64,000 nucleotides of DNA from CAVZTA01 sp963778025 (GCA_963778025.1 CAVZTA010000003.1:372001-436000); one strand, 5' to 3'; positions 32,388 through 42,080 are shown, counted from the stretch's first letter. Numbers and translations are program-made. Notes: generated from the letters alone by a model not told the origin.

Positions 32388-33537
32388 ATGCGTCGCGTCC
32401 GTCGCTTGCTTGCGTTCGCCATCGTCGCGAGCGCCGTCGTTGTCGGGCTCGTCGTCGTCTTCCGTGGCCAGCTGATGCGCTTGTCCGGGGTGAGCTTCGA
32501 CCTCGGGACCCCGGGACGCACGACCCTCCAGGTGCCCGTCGGGCATCACGGCCGACGTCTTCGCCCAAGGGCTCAGCGGCCCGCGATTCATGGCGTTCAG
32601 TCCGGACGGCGTGCTGTTCGTCGCCGAGCGCGACGCCGACCGGATCGTCGCGCTGCCGGACCGCGACGGCGACGGCCACGCCGATGCGACGGTGGTCGTC
32701 GGGACCGGCTACGGCCAGGCGCACTCGCTCGCGTTCGTGGACCCCACCACGCTCCTCGTCCCGGGCCGCACGACGCTGTACCGCGTGACCCTCGGCGAAG
32801 ACTTGCTCGAGACCGCCCGGACGGTGTTCTACGGCGACTACCCGGGCGACGGCGCGCACACGACGAGGACGGTGCTGGTCCGCGACGACGGCCAGGTGCT
32901 GCTGAGCGTCGGCTCGTCGTGCAACGTGTGCGAGGAGGCGGACGATCGACGGGCCACGATCCTCGAGATCCCACGGGACGGCGGCAGCGCCCGGGTCCTC
33001 ATGCGTGGGCTGCGCAACGCCGTCGGCCTGACCGCGGATCCGGCGACCGGAACGGTCTGGGCGACGGACATGGGGCGCGACCTCCTGGGCGACGACACGC
33101 CGCCCGAGACGCTCTATCGGGTCGAGGACGGCGCCGACGCGGGCTGGCCGCGCTGCCACGCCGGCACGCTCGTGGACCCCGACTTCGGCCAGCGCCCGTC
33201 GCCCGTCGACGGCAAGGTCGGCTGCGATGGTGTGGTCGCGCCCGGGGCGACGTTCCAGGCCCATGCCGCACCGCTCGGTCTCGCGTTCTGGGGCGACCGG
33301 GCCGTGATCGCGTTCCACGGCTCGTGGAACCGGTCGTCGAAGGTCGGCTACGAGGTCGACTGGCTCCCGTGGTCCGACGGCCCGGCGGGCAAGCCCGAGC
33401 CGCTCGCGAGCGGCTTCCTCGATGCGTTCACGACCGAATCGACCGGCCGTCCGGCGGGTCTCGTGGTCGGGCCCGATGGCGCGCTCTACCTGTCCGACGA
33501 CAAGGCCGGCTTCATCTACCGGCTCGTCCGCGGCTGA
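32388..33537 (+). CDS. PQQ-dependent sugar (sorbosone-type) dehydrogenase, frameshifted near N-terminus
   Basis: Six-bladed beta-propeller aldose dehydrogenase of the GDH-B/sorbosone type, anchored outside the membrane. The start gives MRRVRRLLAFAIVASAVVVG with a membrane anchor, then LSGVSFDLGTPGRTTLQVP. One extra G near 32535-32542 breaks the frame; beyond it GITADVFAQGLSGPRFMAFS leads into VLRDDGQVLLSVGSS-like blades, with CNVCEEADDRRATILEIPRD, LRNAVGLTADPATGTVWATD and WGDRAVIAFHGSWNRSSKVG. These are family positions around the PQQ site. Joined length is about 382 residues. PQQ genes are not in the window. Confidence 0.85.
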
Positions 33538-33587
33538 TCACGCGGCTGGGCACGGCGGGCGCCGCTCGGCGCGCGGCATGATGTGCC

Positions 33588-34385
33588 ATGACCGCCTCCA
33601 TCCCGCCCCTGGCGCCCCGCGGCGACCTCCGGGCCCGTGTCCTCGCGGGCGAGCCGACCATCGGCGCGTTCGTCACGTTCGGCAACACGATCTCCGCCGA
33701 GCTGATGGGCCGCGTCGGCTTCGACTGGCTGATCGTCGACCTCGAGCACGGCCACGGGACCGAGGCGGACCTCCTGCCCCAGCTCCATGCCATCCAGCTC
33801 ACGTCGACCGCCGCGCTCGTCCGCGTCACCTCGAGCGAGCGCCTGCGCATCGGCCGGACGCTGGACATGGGCGCCGACGGGTTGATGATCCCGCGCCTCG
33901 AGACGGCGGCCGAGGCTCGCGAGGCCATGTCGTGGCTGCGCTACCCACCGGCCGGCATCCGGGGCGTCGCACTGGGCACCCGCGGCGCCGGATTCGGCGA
34001 AGTGGGGCACGCCGATGTGGCCGCCATCAGCGAGCGCGTGCTCGGCGTGTTCCAGGTCGAGTCGCCGCTCGCCGTGCGGGCTGCCCGCGAGATCGCGGCG
34101 ATCGACGGCGTCGACGTGCTGTTCGTCGGCCCCGCAGACCTGTCGCACGGGATGGGGATGCCCGGTCGGATCACCGAGCCCGCGTTCCTCGAGGCGCTCG
34201 ACGCGGTCGTGGCCGCGTGCCGCGAGCACGGCAAGTCGGCGGGGATCCTGCTGCGCACCGCCGACGACGTCCCGGAGCACCTCGTCCGAGGCTTCACGTT
34301 CATCGGCATCGGCGCGGACTGGGGCTACATGACGAGCGCCGCCCGGGCGAGCCTGAAGGCCGCCCGAGACGCCGTCGGCGACTGA
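33588..34385 (+). CDS. HpcH/HpaI aldolase family protein
   Basis: Class II pyruvate-type aldolase (4-hydroxy-2-oxo-heptanedioate aldolase or 2-oxo-3-deoxy sugar acid aldolase type) that splits a 2-oxo acid into pyruvate and an aldehyde. The 265-residue product has FDWLIVDLEHGHG near the start, TLDMGADGLMIPRLETAAEA, VFQVESPLAVRAA with the metal Glu and LFVGPADLSHGMGMPG with the metal Asp. CATGAT lies 5 nt before ATG 33588 and may be its -10 box. It may act on products of sugar-acid or aromatic breakdown. Confidence 0.9.
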   Translation: MTASIPPLAPRGDLRARVLAGEPTIGAFVTFGNTISAELMGRVGFDWLIVDLEHGHGTEADLLPQLHAIQLTSTAALVRVTSSERLRIGRTLDMGADGLMIPRLETAAEAREAMSWLRYPPAGIRGVALGTRGAGFGEVGHADVAAISERVLGVFQVESPLAVRAAREIAAIDGVDVLFVGPADLSHGMGMPGRITEPAFLEALDAVVAACREHGKSAGILLRTADDVPEHLVRGFTFIGIGADWGYMTSAARASLKAARDAVGD

Positions 34386-34394
34386 TCGACCGCG

Positions 34395-35381
34395 TCAGTC
34401 GTCGGCCAGGCGCACGGTCGGCTGGGGGAGGGGCGCCTCGTCGCGCGCCGGCTCGGACCGGCCGCGGGTCTGCGCGATGACCACCCCCGTGAGGATGAGG
34501 GCGCCGCCGACGAGCTGGATCGGCGCCAGATGCTCGTCCAGCAGCAGCGAGGCCAGGGCGATCGTCCAGACCGGCTCGACCGTCGACACGAGCGACGCCT
34601 GCGCGGCGCCGATGCGCTGCGTCCCCGCGTAGAACGTCTGGATGGCCACGAACGTCGCGATCACCCCGACGCCGATGAGCCCCGGCCATGCCTCGGTCGG
34701 GATCTGGCCGGGCAGGACCGGCCGGCCGACCGCCAGCGCCGCAAGCCACAGCACCGTCGCCGTCGCGGTCATCATCAGCGGCGTCGCGACCGTCGCCGCC
34801 GCGCCCGCGTCGCTGTCGGCGCCCGCATGTTCGGTCCGTTCGCCAGACAAGCGGGCCGACAGGATGATCCACACGGCGTAGATGACCGGCGATGCCATCG
34901 CGAGGACCAGCCCCGCCACCGGCGGCATCGCCGACGGATCGATCCCGCCGACGGCGAGCACGACCCCGGCCAGCGCAAGCGCCAGCGCGCCCCACGCGCG
35001 CCGCCCTTCGAGGGGCCGGCCCAGCCGCAGGGCGAGCACCGCCACGATCGCCGGGTACGTGTAGACCAGCAACCCCGCGAGCGACGCCGGCACGGTCTCG
35101 AGCGACGCGTAGTACGTCCCCGAGTTCATGACGTACCAGACGCCGAGCCCGAGCGCGACGAGCACCTCCCGGCGGCGCAACGCCCGCAGCGCCCGCCGCG
35201 CGTCGGGACGGATGGCCAGCGCGAGCCACGCGAGCGCGGCGCCGATCAGGAACCGCCACGAGAGCAGCGTCAGCCAGTCGACCCCGAGGGCGTAGACCGG
35301 CTTGGCGAACAGCGCGCCGGAGCCGAACGCACAGGCGCTGACGACAGTGAGGCCGATGCCGATGAGCCGCCGACGGTCCAC
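34395..35381 (-). CDS. DMT-superfamily (EamA) transporter
   Basis: Ten-helix drug/metabolite exporter of 328 residues, built of two EamA repeats. The first begins IGIGLTVVSACAFGSGALFA, the second after a polar loop (SGERTEHAGADSDAG). AQASLVSTVEPVWTIALASL with LLDEHLAPIQLVGGALI is the family signature region. GTG 35381 is preferred because TACGCT lies 6 nt upstream on the minus strand; a GTG at 35417 would add 12 residues. It converges on the aldolase gene with 9 bases between. Substrate unknown. Confidence 0.88.
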   Translation of the reverse strand: MDRRRLIGIGLTVVSACAFGSGALFAKPVYALGVDWLTLLSWRFLIGAALAWLALAIRPDARRALRALRRREVLVALGLGVWYVMNSGTYYASLETVPASLAGLLVYTYPAIVAVLALRLGRPLEGRRAWGALALALAGVVLAVGGIDPSAMPPVAGLVLAMASPVIYAVWIILSARLSGERTEHAGADSDAGAAATVATPLMMTATATVLWLAALAVGRPVLPGQIPTEAWPGLIGVGVIATFVAIQTFYAGTQRIGAAQASLVSTVEPVWTIALASLLLDEHLAPIQLVGGALILTGVVIAQTRGRSEPARDEAPLPQPTVRLADD

Positions 35382-35387
35382 CGCCCG

Positions 35388-35393
35388 AGCGTA
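35388..35393 (-). promoter_or_regulatory. Putative leaderless promoter -10 box (TACGCT)
   Basis: On the minus strand TACGCT ends exactly 6 nt before GTG 35381 of the EamA transporter gene. Confidence 0.45.
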
Positions 35394-35443
35394 CCGGGGC
35401 TCATCCCCCGGAGGCACCCGGCGTTCGGTCAGGGACTCCGACG

Positions 35444-35449
35444 TACACT
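35444..35449 (+). promoter_or_regulatory. Putative leaderless promoter -10 box (TACACT)
   Basis: TACACT ends exactly 6 nt before GTG 35456, the first gene of the CBS-korA-korB unit. Confidence 0.55.
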
Positions 35450-35455
35450 TCCGGC

Positions 35456-35965
35456 GTGGCCGACCTCACGGAGCGCGCCGTCACCGCGCGCGTGCCTTCC
35501 ATCATCGAGGAGAAGCTCGGCGTGCTCGCGCGGCGCGAGCCCGTCACCGTCCCGCCCGGCACGTCGCTCGCCGAGTGCCTGCGTGCGATCCAGCGCACCG
35601 GGACGGGCGATTCCGTGTTCGTCACGGCGCACGACGATCGGCTGCTGGGCGTCCTCACCGAGCGCGATGTGTTCGGCCGCCTGGTGGGTGAGGACATCGC
35701 CGGGGTCGACCTCAGCCAGCCCGTGGACGCGCTCATGACGACGGAGCCCCGCACGCTCCGTCTGGACCAGTCGGTCGGCGAGGCGATGGCCTTGATGCGC
35801 ACCGGCCGATTCCGCAACGTCCCCCTGGTGGACGACGAGGGCCGCCTCGTCGGGGTCGTGCGCCAGGTGGACATCCTCAAGTTCCTCGCGGAGTCGTTCC
35901 CCGAGGAGCTCCTCAACCTTCCCCCACGACCCCACCAACGGATGGAGCAGCCCGAAGGCGGATGA
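35456..35965 (+). CDS. CBS-pair regulatory protein coupled to KorAB
   Basis: A 169-residue protein consisting of two CBS motifs, which bind adenine nucleotides in other proteins. The first is VLARREPVTVPPGTSLAECL with VFVTAHDDRLLGVLTERDVF; the second is LMTTEPRTLRLDQSVGEAMA with NVPLVDDEGRLVGVVRQVDI. No catalytic domain is fused. Its TGA overlaps the korA ATG by 4 nt, so it is made together with the oxidoreductase and may tune it to energy state; that role is inferred. GTG 35456 has a -10 box 6 nt upstream. Confidence 0.85.
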   Translation: MADLTERAVTARVPSIIEEKLGVLARREPVTVPPGTSLAECLRAIQRTGTGDSVFVTAHDDRLLGVLTERDVFGRLVGEDIAGVDLSQPVDALMTTEPRTLRLDQSVGEAMALMRTGRFRNVPLVDDEGRLVGVVRQVDILKFLAESFPEELLNLPPRPHQRMEQPEGG

Positions 35966-37834
35966 CGACCACAGAGCGACCGCTCGAGCACCAGACGCAG
36001 CAACTCGACCGGGTCACGATCCGGTTCGCCGGGGATTCCGGCGACGGGATGCAGCTGACCGGCAGCCAGTTCACCCGGACCGCCGCGGTCTTCGGCAACG
36101 ACATCTCGACGCTCCCGGACTTCCCGGCGGAGATCCGGGCACCGGCCGGCTCCCTGCCCGGCGTGTCGGGCTTCCAGCTGAGCTTCTCGTCGACCGACAT
36201 CCACACCCCGGGTGACGCGCCGGACGTCCTGGTGGCGATGAACCCGGCGGCCCTGAAGACCAACGTCGGGGAGCTGCCGGCGGGCGGCGCGCTCATCGTC
36301 AACAGCGACGCCTTCACGCAGCAGAACCTGAACAAGGCGGCGTACGCGTCGAACCCGCTCAACGACGGCTCGCTCAAGCAGTACACGGTCTTCGAGGTCC
36401 CCATCTCGACCCTCAACGAGCGCGCGCTCGACGGGCTCGACATGACCTCGAAGCAGAAGGACCTGACGAAGAACTTCTTCGCCCTGGGCCTGATGTTCTG
36501 GCTGTACGAGCGGAGCATGGATCCGACGCTCACCTGGATCGACCAGAAGTTCTCGGCCCGCCCGGTCGATCGCGGAGGCGAACCAGCGGGCGCTGCGCGC
36601 CGGCTACGCCTTCGGCGAGACGACCGAGATGTTCCACACGACCTACCGCGTGCCCAAGGCGACGCTCGCCCCGGGCACCTACCGGAACATCACCGGCAAC
36701 GAGGCCACGGCGCTCGGGTTCCTGGCCGCCAGCAAGCTCGCGAAGCGCACGCTGTTCTATGGCTCATATCCGATCACGCCGGCGTCCGACATCCTCCATC
36801 AGCTCTCGGCGTACAAGCACTACGGCGTGAAGACCTTCCAGGCCGAGGACGAGATCGCGGCCATCGGAGCCGCGATCGGCGCGAGCTACGGCGGGGCCCT
36901 GGGCATGACCGCCAGCTCCGGCCCCGGCATCGCGCTCAAGGCCGAAGCCATGGGTCTCGCGGTCATGGTCGAGCTGCCGCTCGTGGTGGTCGACGTGCAG
37001 CGCGCCGGCCCCTCGACCGGGATGCCCACCAAGAACGAGCAGGCCGACCTGCTGCAGGTGCTGTTCGGTCGGAACAGCGACTCGCCGCTGCCGGTCGTGG
37101 CGCCCGCCACGCCCGGGGAGTGCTTCGCGTTCGCGATCGAGGCGTGGCGCCTCGCGCTCAAGTACATGACCCCGGTCGTCTACCTGTCCGACGCGTTCCT
37201 CGCCACCGGCGCCGAGCCGTGGAAGATCCCGGAGCTCACGGACCTCCCGGACATCTCGGTGCCCAACGCCGCCCAGGGGGACGGCCCCTTCCGGCCGTAC
37301 GCCCGCGACCCCGAGACGCTCGCCCGGCCATGGGCCGTCCCCGGCACCGCGGGTCTCGAGCACCGCATCGGGGGCCTCGAGAAGGCCGACATCACGGGCA
37401 ACGTCAGCTACGACCCCGACAACCATCATCGGATGCAGCTCCTGCGCCAGGCCAAGGTCGAGGGCATCGCCCGGGACATCCCGCCGCTCGAGGTGTTCGG
37501 GCCGCCGGAGGGCGATCTCCTGCTGCTCGGCTGGGGTTCCACGTACGGCGCGCTGCGCAGCGCCGCCGAGCGCCTGCAGGCGCAGGGCCAGCGGGTCGCG
37601 CACGCGCAGCTCCGCTACCTCAACCCGTTCCCCGCCAACCTCGAGGACGTCCTGCGGAGCTACCGCCACGTCCTGGTCCCCGAGGTGAACCTGGGCCAGC
37701 TGTCGATGCTCCTGCGGGCCCGCTTCCTCATCGACATCAAGGGCTACAACAAGGTGCGCGGCAAGCCGTTCCGGATCGGCGAGATCGTGAGCGAGGCCGA
37801 GCTCATCCTCAGCGACCGGGAGCGTCCGCGATGA
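35962..37834 (+). CDS. korA: 2-Oxoacid:ferredoxin oxidoreductase, fused gamma-alpha subunit, frameshifted
   Basis: Large subunit of a 2-oxoglutarate/pyruvate:ferredoxin oxidoreductase, which makes acyl-CoA and reduced ferredoxin. Residues 1-200 are the gamma domain (IRFAGDSGDGMQLTGSQFTR). After FSARP one extra G near 36577-36580 breaks the frame; the next frame continues SIAEANQRALRAGYAFGETT and the alpha domain: TGNEATALGFLAASKLAKRT, GSYPITPASDILHQLS, FQAEDEIAAIGAAIGASYGG and GPSTGMPTKNEQADLL. Joined length is about 623 residues. Reading through the break would give a false 975-residue product fused to KorB. korB starts at the overlapping ATGA. Confidence 0.9.
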
Positions 37835-38889
37835 CCGAGCCGCCCGCCGACCAGCCCGGCCTCAGCCCCGAGAACGCCCGGGTGATCCAGTTGACCCGGA
37901 AGGACTTCGTGTCCGACCAGGAGGTCCGCTGGTGCCCGGGCTGCGGTGACTACTCGATCCTCGCGCAGACCCAGAAGGTCATGCCCGACTTCGGCGTGCC
38001 GAAGGAGAACATCGTGTTCATCTCGGGCATCGGCTGCTCCGGCCGCCTGCCCTACTACATGAACACGTACGGGTTCCACACCATCCATGGCCGCGCGCCC
38101 ACGCTGGCCACCGGTCTGAAGGCCGCGCGGCCGGACCTGATGGTGTGGGTCATCACCGGTGATGGCGATGCGCTGTCGATCGGCGGCAACCACGTCCTCC
38201 ACTCGATGCGCCGCAACGTCGACCTCACGATGGTCATGTTCAACAACCGCATCTACGGCCTGACGAAGGGCCAGACGTCGCCCACGTCGGAGCTCGGGAA
38301 GCGCACGAAGTCCACGCCGCTGGGCTCGATCGACCGGCCGATCATGCCGCTGACCGTGGCGCTCGCCGCCGAGGCGACGTTCGTGGCGCGCTCCGTGGAC
38401 ACCCACACGGACCACCTCCAGGACACGCTGGAGCGCGCTGGCCGACACCACGGCGCGTCGTTCGTCGAGGTCCTCCAGAACTGCAACATCTTCAACGACG
38501 GCGCGTGGCGGGACTTCACCGACCGCGAGGTCCGTGACGACCGGATGCTCTTCCTCAAGGACGGCGAGCCGATGATCTTCGGCAAGGACCACGACAAGGG
38601 CATCCGCCTCCGCGGCCTGCACCCCGAGGTCGTGACGCTGGGCGTCGACGGGGTCACGGAGAACGACCTGCTGGTCCACGACGAGCAGGCCGAGGACCCG
38701 TACCTCGCGCTCATCCTGTCGCGCATGTTCTGGCCCGAGTTCCCGGTCCCCGTGGGTGTCCTGCGGCGCATCGAGCGGCCGACCCACGACTCGCTGATGG
38801 ACGAGCAGATCCGGACGGCCACCGAGAAGTCCGGCGCGGGCGACCTGGGCAAGGCGCTGCTCGCCGGCGAGACGTGGACCGTCACGTGA
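37831..38889 (+). CDS. korB: 2-Oxoacid:ferredoxin oxidoreductase subunit beta
   Basis: TPP-binding subunit that pairs with KorA. The 352-residue protein has the cluster-ligand pair WCPGCGDYS (Cys35, Cys38) and a further Cys in SGIGCSGRLPYYM, the TPP/Mg segment ITGDGDALSIGGNH with FNNRIYGLTKGQTSPT, and VLQNCNIFNDGAW. ATG 37831 overlaps the korA stop (ATGA). The FNN-IYG-TKGQ pattern is the 2-oxoglutarate/2-oxoacid group of actinobacterial and chloroflexal enzymes, which tolerate oxygen better than classic pyruvate enzymes. Electrons should go to a ferredoxin such as the one at 8.7 kb. Confidence 0.95.
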   Translation: MTEPPADQPGLSPENARVIQLTRKDFVSDQEVRWCPGCGDYSILAQTQKVMPDFGVPKENIVFISGIGCSGRLPYYMNTYGFHTIHGRAPTLATGLKAARPDLMVWVITGDGDALSIGGNHVLHSMRRNVDLTMVMFNNRIYGLTKGQTSPTSELGKRTKSTPLGSIDRPIMPLTVALAAEATFVARSVDTHTDHLQDTLERAGRHHGASFVEVLQNCNIFNDGAWRDFTDREVRDDRMLFLKDGEPMIFGKDHDKGIRLRGLHPEVVTLGVDGVTENDLLVHDEQAEDPYLALILSRMFWPEFPVPVGVLRRIERPTHDSLMDEQIRTATEKSGAGDLGKALLAGETWTVT

Positions 38890-38978
38890 CGACGTCGGTC
38901 GCCGGGACCACCGGCCGGACCTAGGCTTCGCGCAGGCCCCGCCCAGGGCCGGCCGCGCGCCCGACGCGGCGGAGGAGG

Positions 38979-39488
38979 ATGGCGATGTTGTGTCCGGTCT
39001 GCCGGTACGAGAACTTCGAGGGCGACGACACCTGCGAGAACTGCGGGGCCGACCTGCGGGCGACCGACATCCCGCAACCGGCCACGGAGTTCCGCGGCGA
39101 GCTGCTGGGCATCCCGCTCGCGGACCTCGACGTCGCGGTCCCGCGGACCGTGTCGCCGGGCACGCCCGTCGCCGAGGCCATCCAGCGGATGCATGCGGAG
39201 GGCCTCGATTCGCTGCTCGTGTGCGACGGCGAGCGGCTGGTCGGCATCTTCACCGACCGTGACGCGGTCGTGAAGGCTGCCGGGCGGCGTCTCGACTCGT
39301 TCGACGTGCGCGACTTCATGACGCCCGATCCGGTCGTGCTCCGCGCTGACGAGACGCTGGCCGTCGCGATCAACAAGATGGCGGTCGGTGGGTTCCGCCA
39401 TATCCCGATCGTCGAGGGCGACCGCCCGGTGGGTCTCGTGGCCGCCCGGGACGTGTTCCGGCATCTCGCGGCCACGGTCGAGGGATGA
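38979..39488 (+). CDS. Zinc-ribbon plus CBS-pair protein
   Basis: A 169-residue protein with an N-terminal zinc ribbon (MLCPVCRYENFEGDDTCENC) followed by two CBS motifs (AVPRTVSPGTPVAEAIQRMH with LVCDGERLVGIFTDRDAVVK, and FMTPDPVVLRADETLAVAIN with HIPIVEGDRPVGLVAARDVF). GGAGGAGG precedes ATG 38979. Its stop overlaps the receiver-like gene (ATGA). It is the second CBS protein within 3.5 kb, one on each side of korAB, which suggests nucleotide-sensing around this locus. Ribbon-CBS proteins are seen as stand-alone regulators in other bacteria; no partner is known here. Confidence 0.85.
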   Translation: MAMLCPVCRYENFEGDDTCENCGADLRATDIPQPATEFRGELLGIPLADLDVAVPRTVSPGTPVAEAIQRMHAEGLDSLLVCDGERLVGIFTDRDAVVKAAGRRLDSFDVRDFMTPDPVVLRADETLAVAINKMAVGGFRHIPIVEGDRPVGLVAARDVFRHLAATVEG

Positions 39489-39856
39489 GCCGGCCGCGCG
39501 TCGCCGTCCTCGCCCAGGACCTCATCTGGCAGGACCGCCTCGCCCGTGCCGTCGAGGCGGCGGGTGGCGAGCCGGCACGCGCGAAGACCGCGCCGGAGCT
39601 GGATCGGGCGCTCGTCTGCGCCGACTTCGCGATCGTCGACCTGACCGCGCGGGCGTACGACGGCGTCGCGGCGATCGCGCGGGCGCGCCAGTCGGGCGCG
39701 AAGGTGCTGGGCGTCGGCCAGCACGACGATGTCGAGTTGCGCAAGCAGGCCCTCATCGCCGGGGCGTCCAAGGTGCTCGCCTATCGCAAGCTGTTCGAGG
39801 ACGGTCCCGCGGTGGTCGCGGCGTTCCTCGGCGATGCCGTGACGGCGACGCGATGA
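39485..39856 (+). CDS. Receiver-like (pseudo-response-regulator) protein
   Basis: A 123-residue alpha/beta protein of response-regulator shape: VAVLAQDLIWQDRLARAVEA at the start, FAIVDLTARAYDGVAAIARA around the phospho-acceptor position and VLGVGQHDDVELRKQALIAG near the end. The N-terminal acidic pair is replaced by AQD, and the usual Lys at the end of strand five is in LAYRKLF, so phosphorylation is doubtful. It overlaps genes on both sides by 4 nt (zinc-ribbon CBS upstream, M24 peptidase downstream). Confidence 0.7.
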   Translation: MSRPRVAVLAQDLIWQDRLARAVEAAGGEPARAKTAPELDRALVCADFAIVDLTARAYDGVAAIARARQSGAKVLGVGQHDDVELRKQALIAGASKVLAYRKLFEDGPAVVAAFLGDAVTATR

Positions 39857-41003
39857 CCGGGGCGCTCGCCCGGCCCGTGATCCCCGCGGCGCGCTACGCG
39901 GAGCGCCTGGCACGAGCCGGCGAGCTCGTCGGGGCGCGCGGCTTCGACGCGCTGCTCGTCGGGCGTCGGGCCGGACATGTGGTACCTCACCGGCTACGAG
40001 GCGATGCCCCTGGAGCGGTTGACGATGGTCGTCGTCATCCCCGGCCAGGGAGCGCGCATCGTCGTCCCACGGCTGGAGCGCTCGGCGGCCGAGGCCGGGC
40101 TTCGGACGTCGCTGCCGCATCACGACGTGGACCGAGACGGAGGACCCGTTCGCGATCGTCGCCGGCTGGGTCGGCGCCGGGCCGCGCCGGATCCTGGTCT
40201 CGGATCGCCTGTCGGCGGCGCACCTCCTGGCGCTCCAGGCCCACCTGCCGGACGCCGCATGGACCGTGGCATCGGAGCTGCTTCGCGAGCTTCGGATGCG
40301 CAAGGACGAGGACGAGATCGCGCTGCTCACGCTGGCGGCCCACGCGGCCGATCGGGTGGTCGGGCAGATCGCCGCCGGCCGCCTCGTCGGTCGCACGGAG
40401 GCCGACGTCGCCCACGAGGTCCGCGAGCGGCTCGTCGCCGAGGGCCACGACGAGGCCCACTTCGCGATCGTCGCCTCGGGCCCGAACAGCGCGTCGCCGC
40501 ACCACGATGCGTCGGACAAGATCATCGAGGCGGGCGAGCCCATCGTCATCGACATCGGCGGGACGGTCGGCGGATACGGCTCGGATATCACGCGGACCGT
40601 CTGGGTCACCGGCGGCGATCCCGCGAAGGGACCGGATGCCGAGTTCCGGCAGCTCTACGACGCCCTCCAGGACGCGCAGTCCGAAGCGACGGGCGCCGTC
40701 CGGCCGGGCGTCGCGTGCGAGCGGATCGATGCGGTGGCACGCGGCATCATCGACGGCGCGGGCTACGGCGAGCGGTTCATCCATCGCACCGGGCATGGGA
40801 TCGGGCTCGAAGGGCACGAGGAGCCGTACCTGGTCGCGGGCAGCACGGAGCCGCTCGCGCCGGGGATGGCGTTCTCGGTCGAGCCGGGCATCTACCTCGA
40901 GGGGCGCTATGGCGCCCGGATCGAGGACATCGTGGTGTGCGGCGATGCCGGGCCGATCGTCCTGAACGAGGCGTCGCGGGACCTGCTGGTCGTCGACGGC
41001 TGA
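39853..41003 (+). CDS. Xaa-Pro aminopeptidase / M24 family peptidase, two frameshifts
   Basis: Pita-bread metallopeptidase that removes residues next to proline. ATG 39853 gives RYAERLARAGELVGARGFDA and LLVG. One extra G near 39962 shifts to GPDMWYLTGYEAMPLERLTM. A second extra base near 40117-40125 shifts to TTWTETEDPFAIVAGWVGAG. The catalytic half is then intact: IVIDIGGTVGGYGSDITRTV (two Asp), FIHRTGHGIGLEGHEEPYLV (His), MAFSVEPGIYLEGRYG (Glu) and ARIEDIVVCGDAG (Glu). Joined length is about 382 residues. Both changes are single-base gains, which fits a sequence error. Confidence 0.85.
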
Positions 41004-41124
41004 GGCGGCCCCGGGTGGCGGGCGCGACCCCGGGGTATCATCGGCCGACCGGGCGGCCCGCCCGGCGCAGGACTCATCCGATGCCATCGAACCTTTCGCG
41101 GACGTCCGAGCGTCCGCTCGCCCG

Positions 41125-41788
41125 ATGAGCCGGCACGCACGTCACAGCGGCCGGCCCCATCACCGCCCGCATCGGCACGTCGAAAGCGGCGGCCCACGAC
41201 CCGATCGACCCGTCGATCGGGCGCATCATCCCGCGCCCGACGCGGCGCCGCTCGCGGAGCGGCCGTCGACCGAGCCCGCGATCGCGTTCGAGGCCGTCCC
41301 GTCGAGTCCGCCGGCGACCCTGGTCGCGATCCCCGTCGATGTCGGAGACGGCGCCATCGCCGCCGACTCGCCCGACTCAGCCGCTTCGCAGGTCGCTCAG
41401 CGCTGCCGAGCCGGACGACGTGATCGTCCACGGCCCCATGACCGCCGCGCCGGTCGCGAGCGCGCCCATCGATGGCGCGCCCGGGCCCGTGATGGGCGAT
41501 CCGGGCAACGGCGGCTGCACCCCGGCCCAGATGCGCCGGTTCATCAAGAGCCGGCCGTGGATCCCGATGCACGAGCTCCGCCGCCGGTTCGGCATCAACG
41601 GCCACGAGGACGACGTCACCGGGGTGTTCGTGGGGACCCGCACCGTGTACGTCGGGCTTCCGGAGCGCGAGGGGCGGATGCTCGGCGAGCTCCTGCGGGG
41701 CGGCGACGTCGGCTATGAGCTGTCCGTCGACCCGGTCACGCCGGTCGTCATCGGGGTCTTTCCGATGCGGCCGGTGGCCCGGACCTGA
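41125..41788 (+). CDS. Hypothetical protein with His-rich N-terminus, probable frameshift
   Basis: ATG 41125 opens a histidine-rich tail (MSRHARHSGRPHHRPHRHVE), then Pro/Ala-rich sequence to DSPDSA. One extra base near 41390-41410 is needed to join the frame that reads DDVIVHGPMTAAPVASAPID, then CTPAQMRRFIKSRPWIPMHE and RRRFGINGHEDDVTGVFVGT, ending FPMRPVART at 41788. The C-terminal 90 residues look like a compact alpha/beta domain; RFIKSRPWIP with ELRRRFGI may bind nucleic acid. No known family. Third-position GC supports coding in both parts. Confidence 0.6.
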
Positions 41789-41859
41789 GCGCCGTCCCAC
41801 TCGCACGTTCCGCGCGCCGCGTTCGCACGCTCGGCTCGCCGCGCTGGCGCTGTCGCTAC

Positions 41860-42042
41860 CGGTGCGAGCGCTAGTCTGGGGCTTGCTGGGACGGATCCGC
41901 GCGGCGCGAGCTCCGGAGGCCGGCCCCGGCGGCTCGATCACGCTCGCTGGTGCGGGGCGCCATCCACGGAAGCGGCGGTTCGATGGTTCCAGGGCGCGAT
42001 CTAGCGCTCAGGCCGCTATCGCCCACCGCATCGCTCACACCG
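41860..42042. repeat. 183-bp intergenic element with terminal inverted repeats, copy 2
   Basis: Left end CGGTGCGAGCG (41860-41870) and right end CGCTCACACCG (42032-42042) match copy 1 at 29387-29571 with one change in the left end. The second inner box TAGCGCTCA lies 27 bp before the right end, as in copy 1. The flank CACCGGTGCGCCGAGCG resembles CACCGGTCCGCCGGGCG next to copy 1. It lies between convergent stops at 41788 and 42081. Interior sequence is not conserved and not coding. Confidence 0.65.
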
Positions 42043-42080
42043 GTGCGCCGAGCGAACCGGCGCCCGACCCCGCCGCGCGC

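Noticed and set aside
35962..38889. An apparent 975-residue fusion of KorA and KorB
   Set aside because: The middle third is nonsense Arg/Gly-rich sequence. One extra base near 36578 explains it, and the true alpha domain reads in the next frame to its own stop at 37834.
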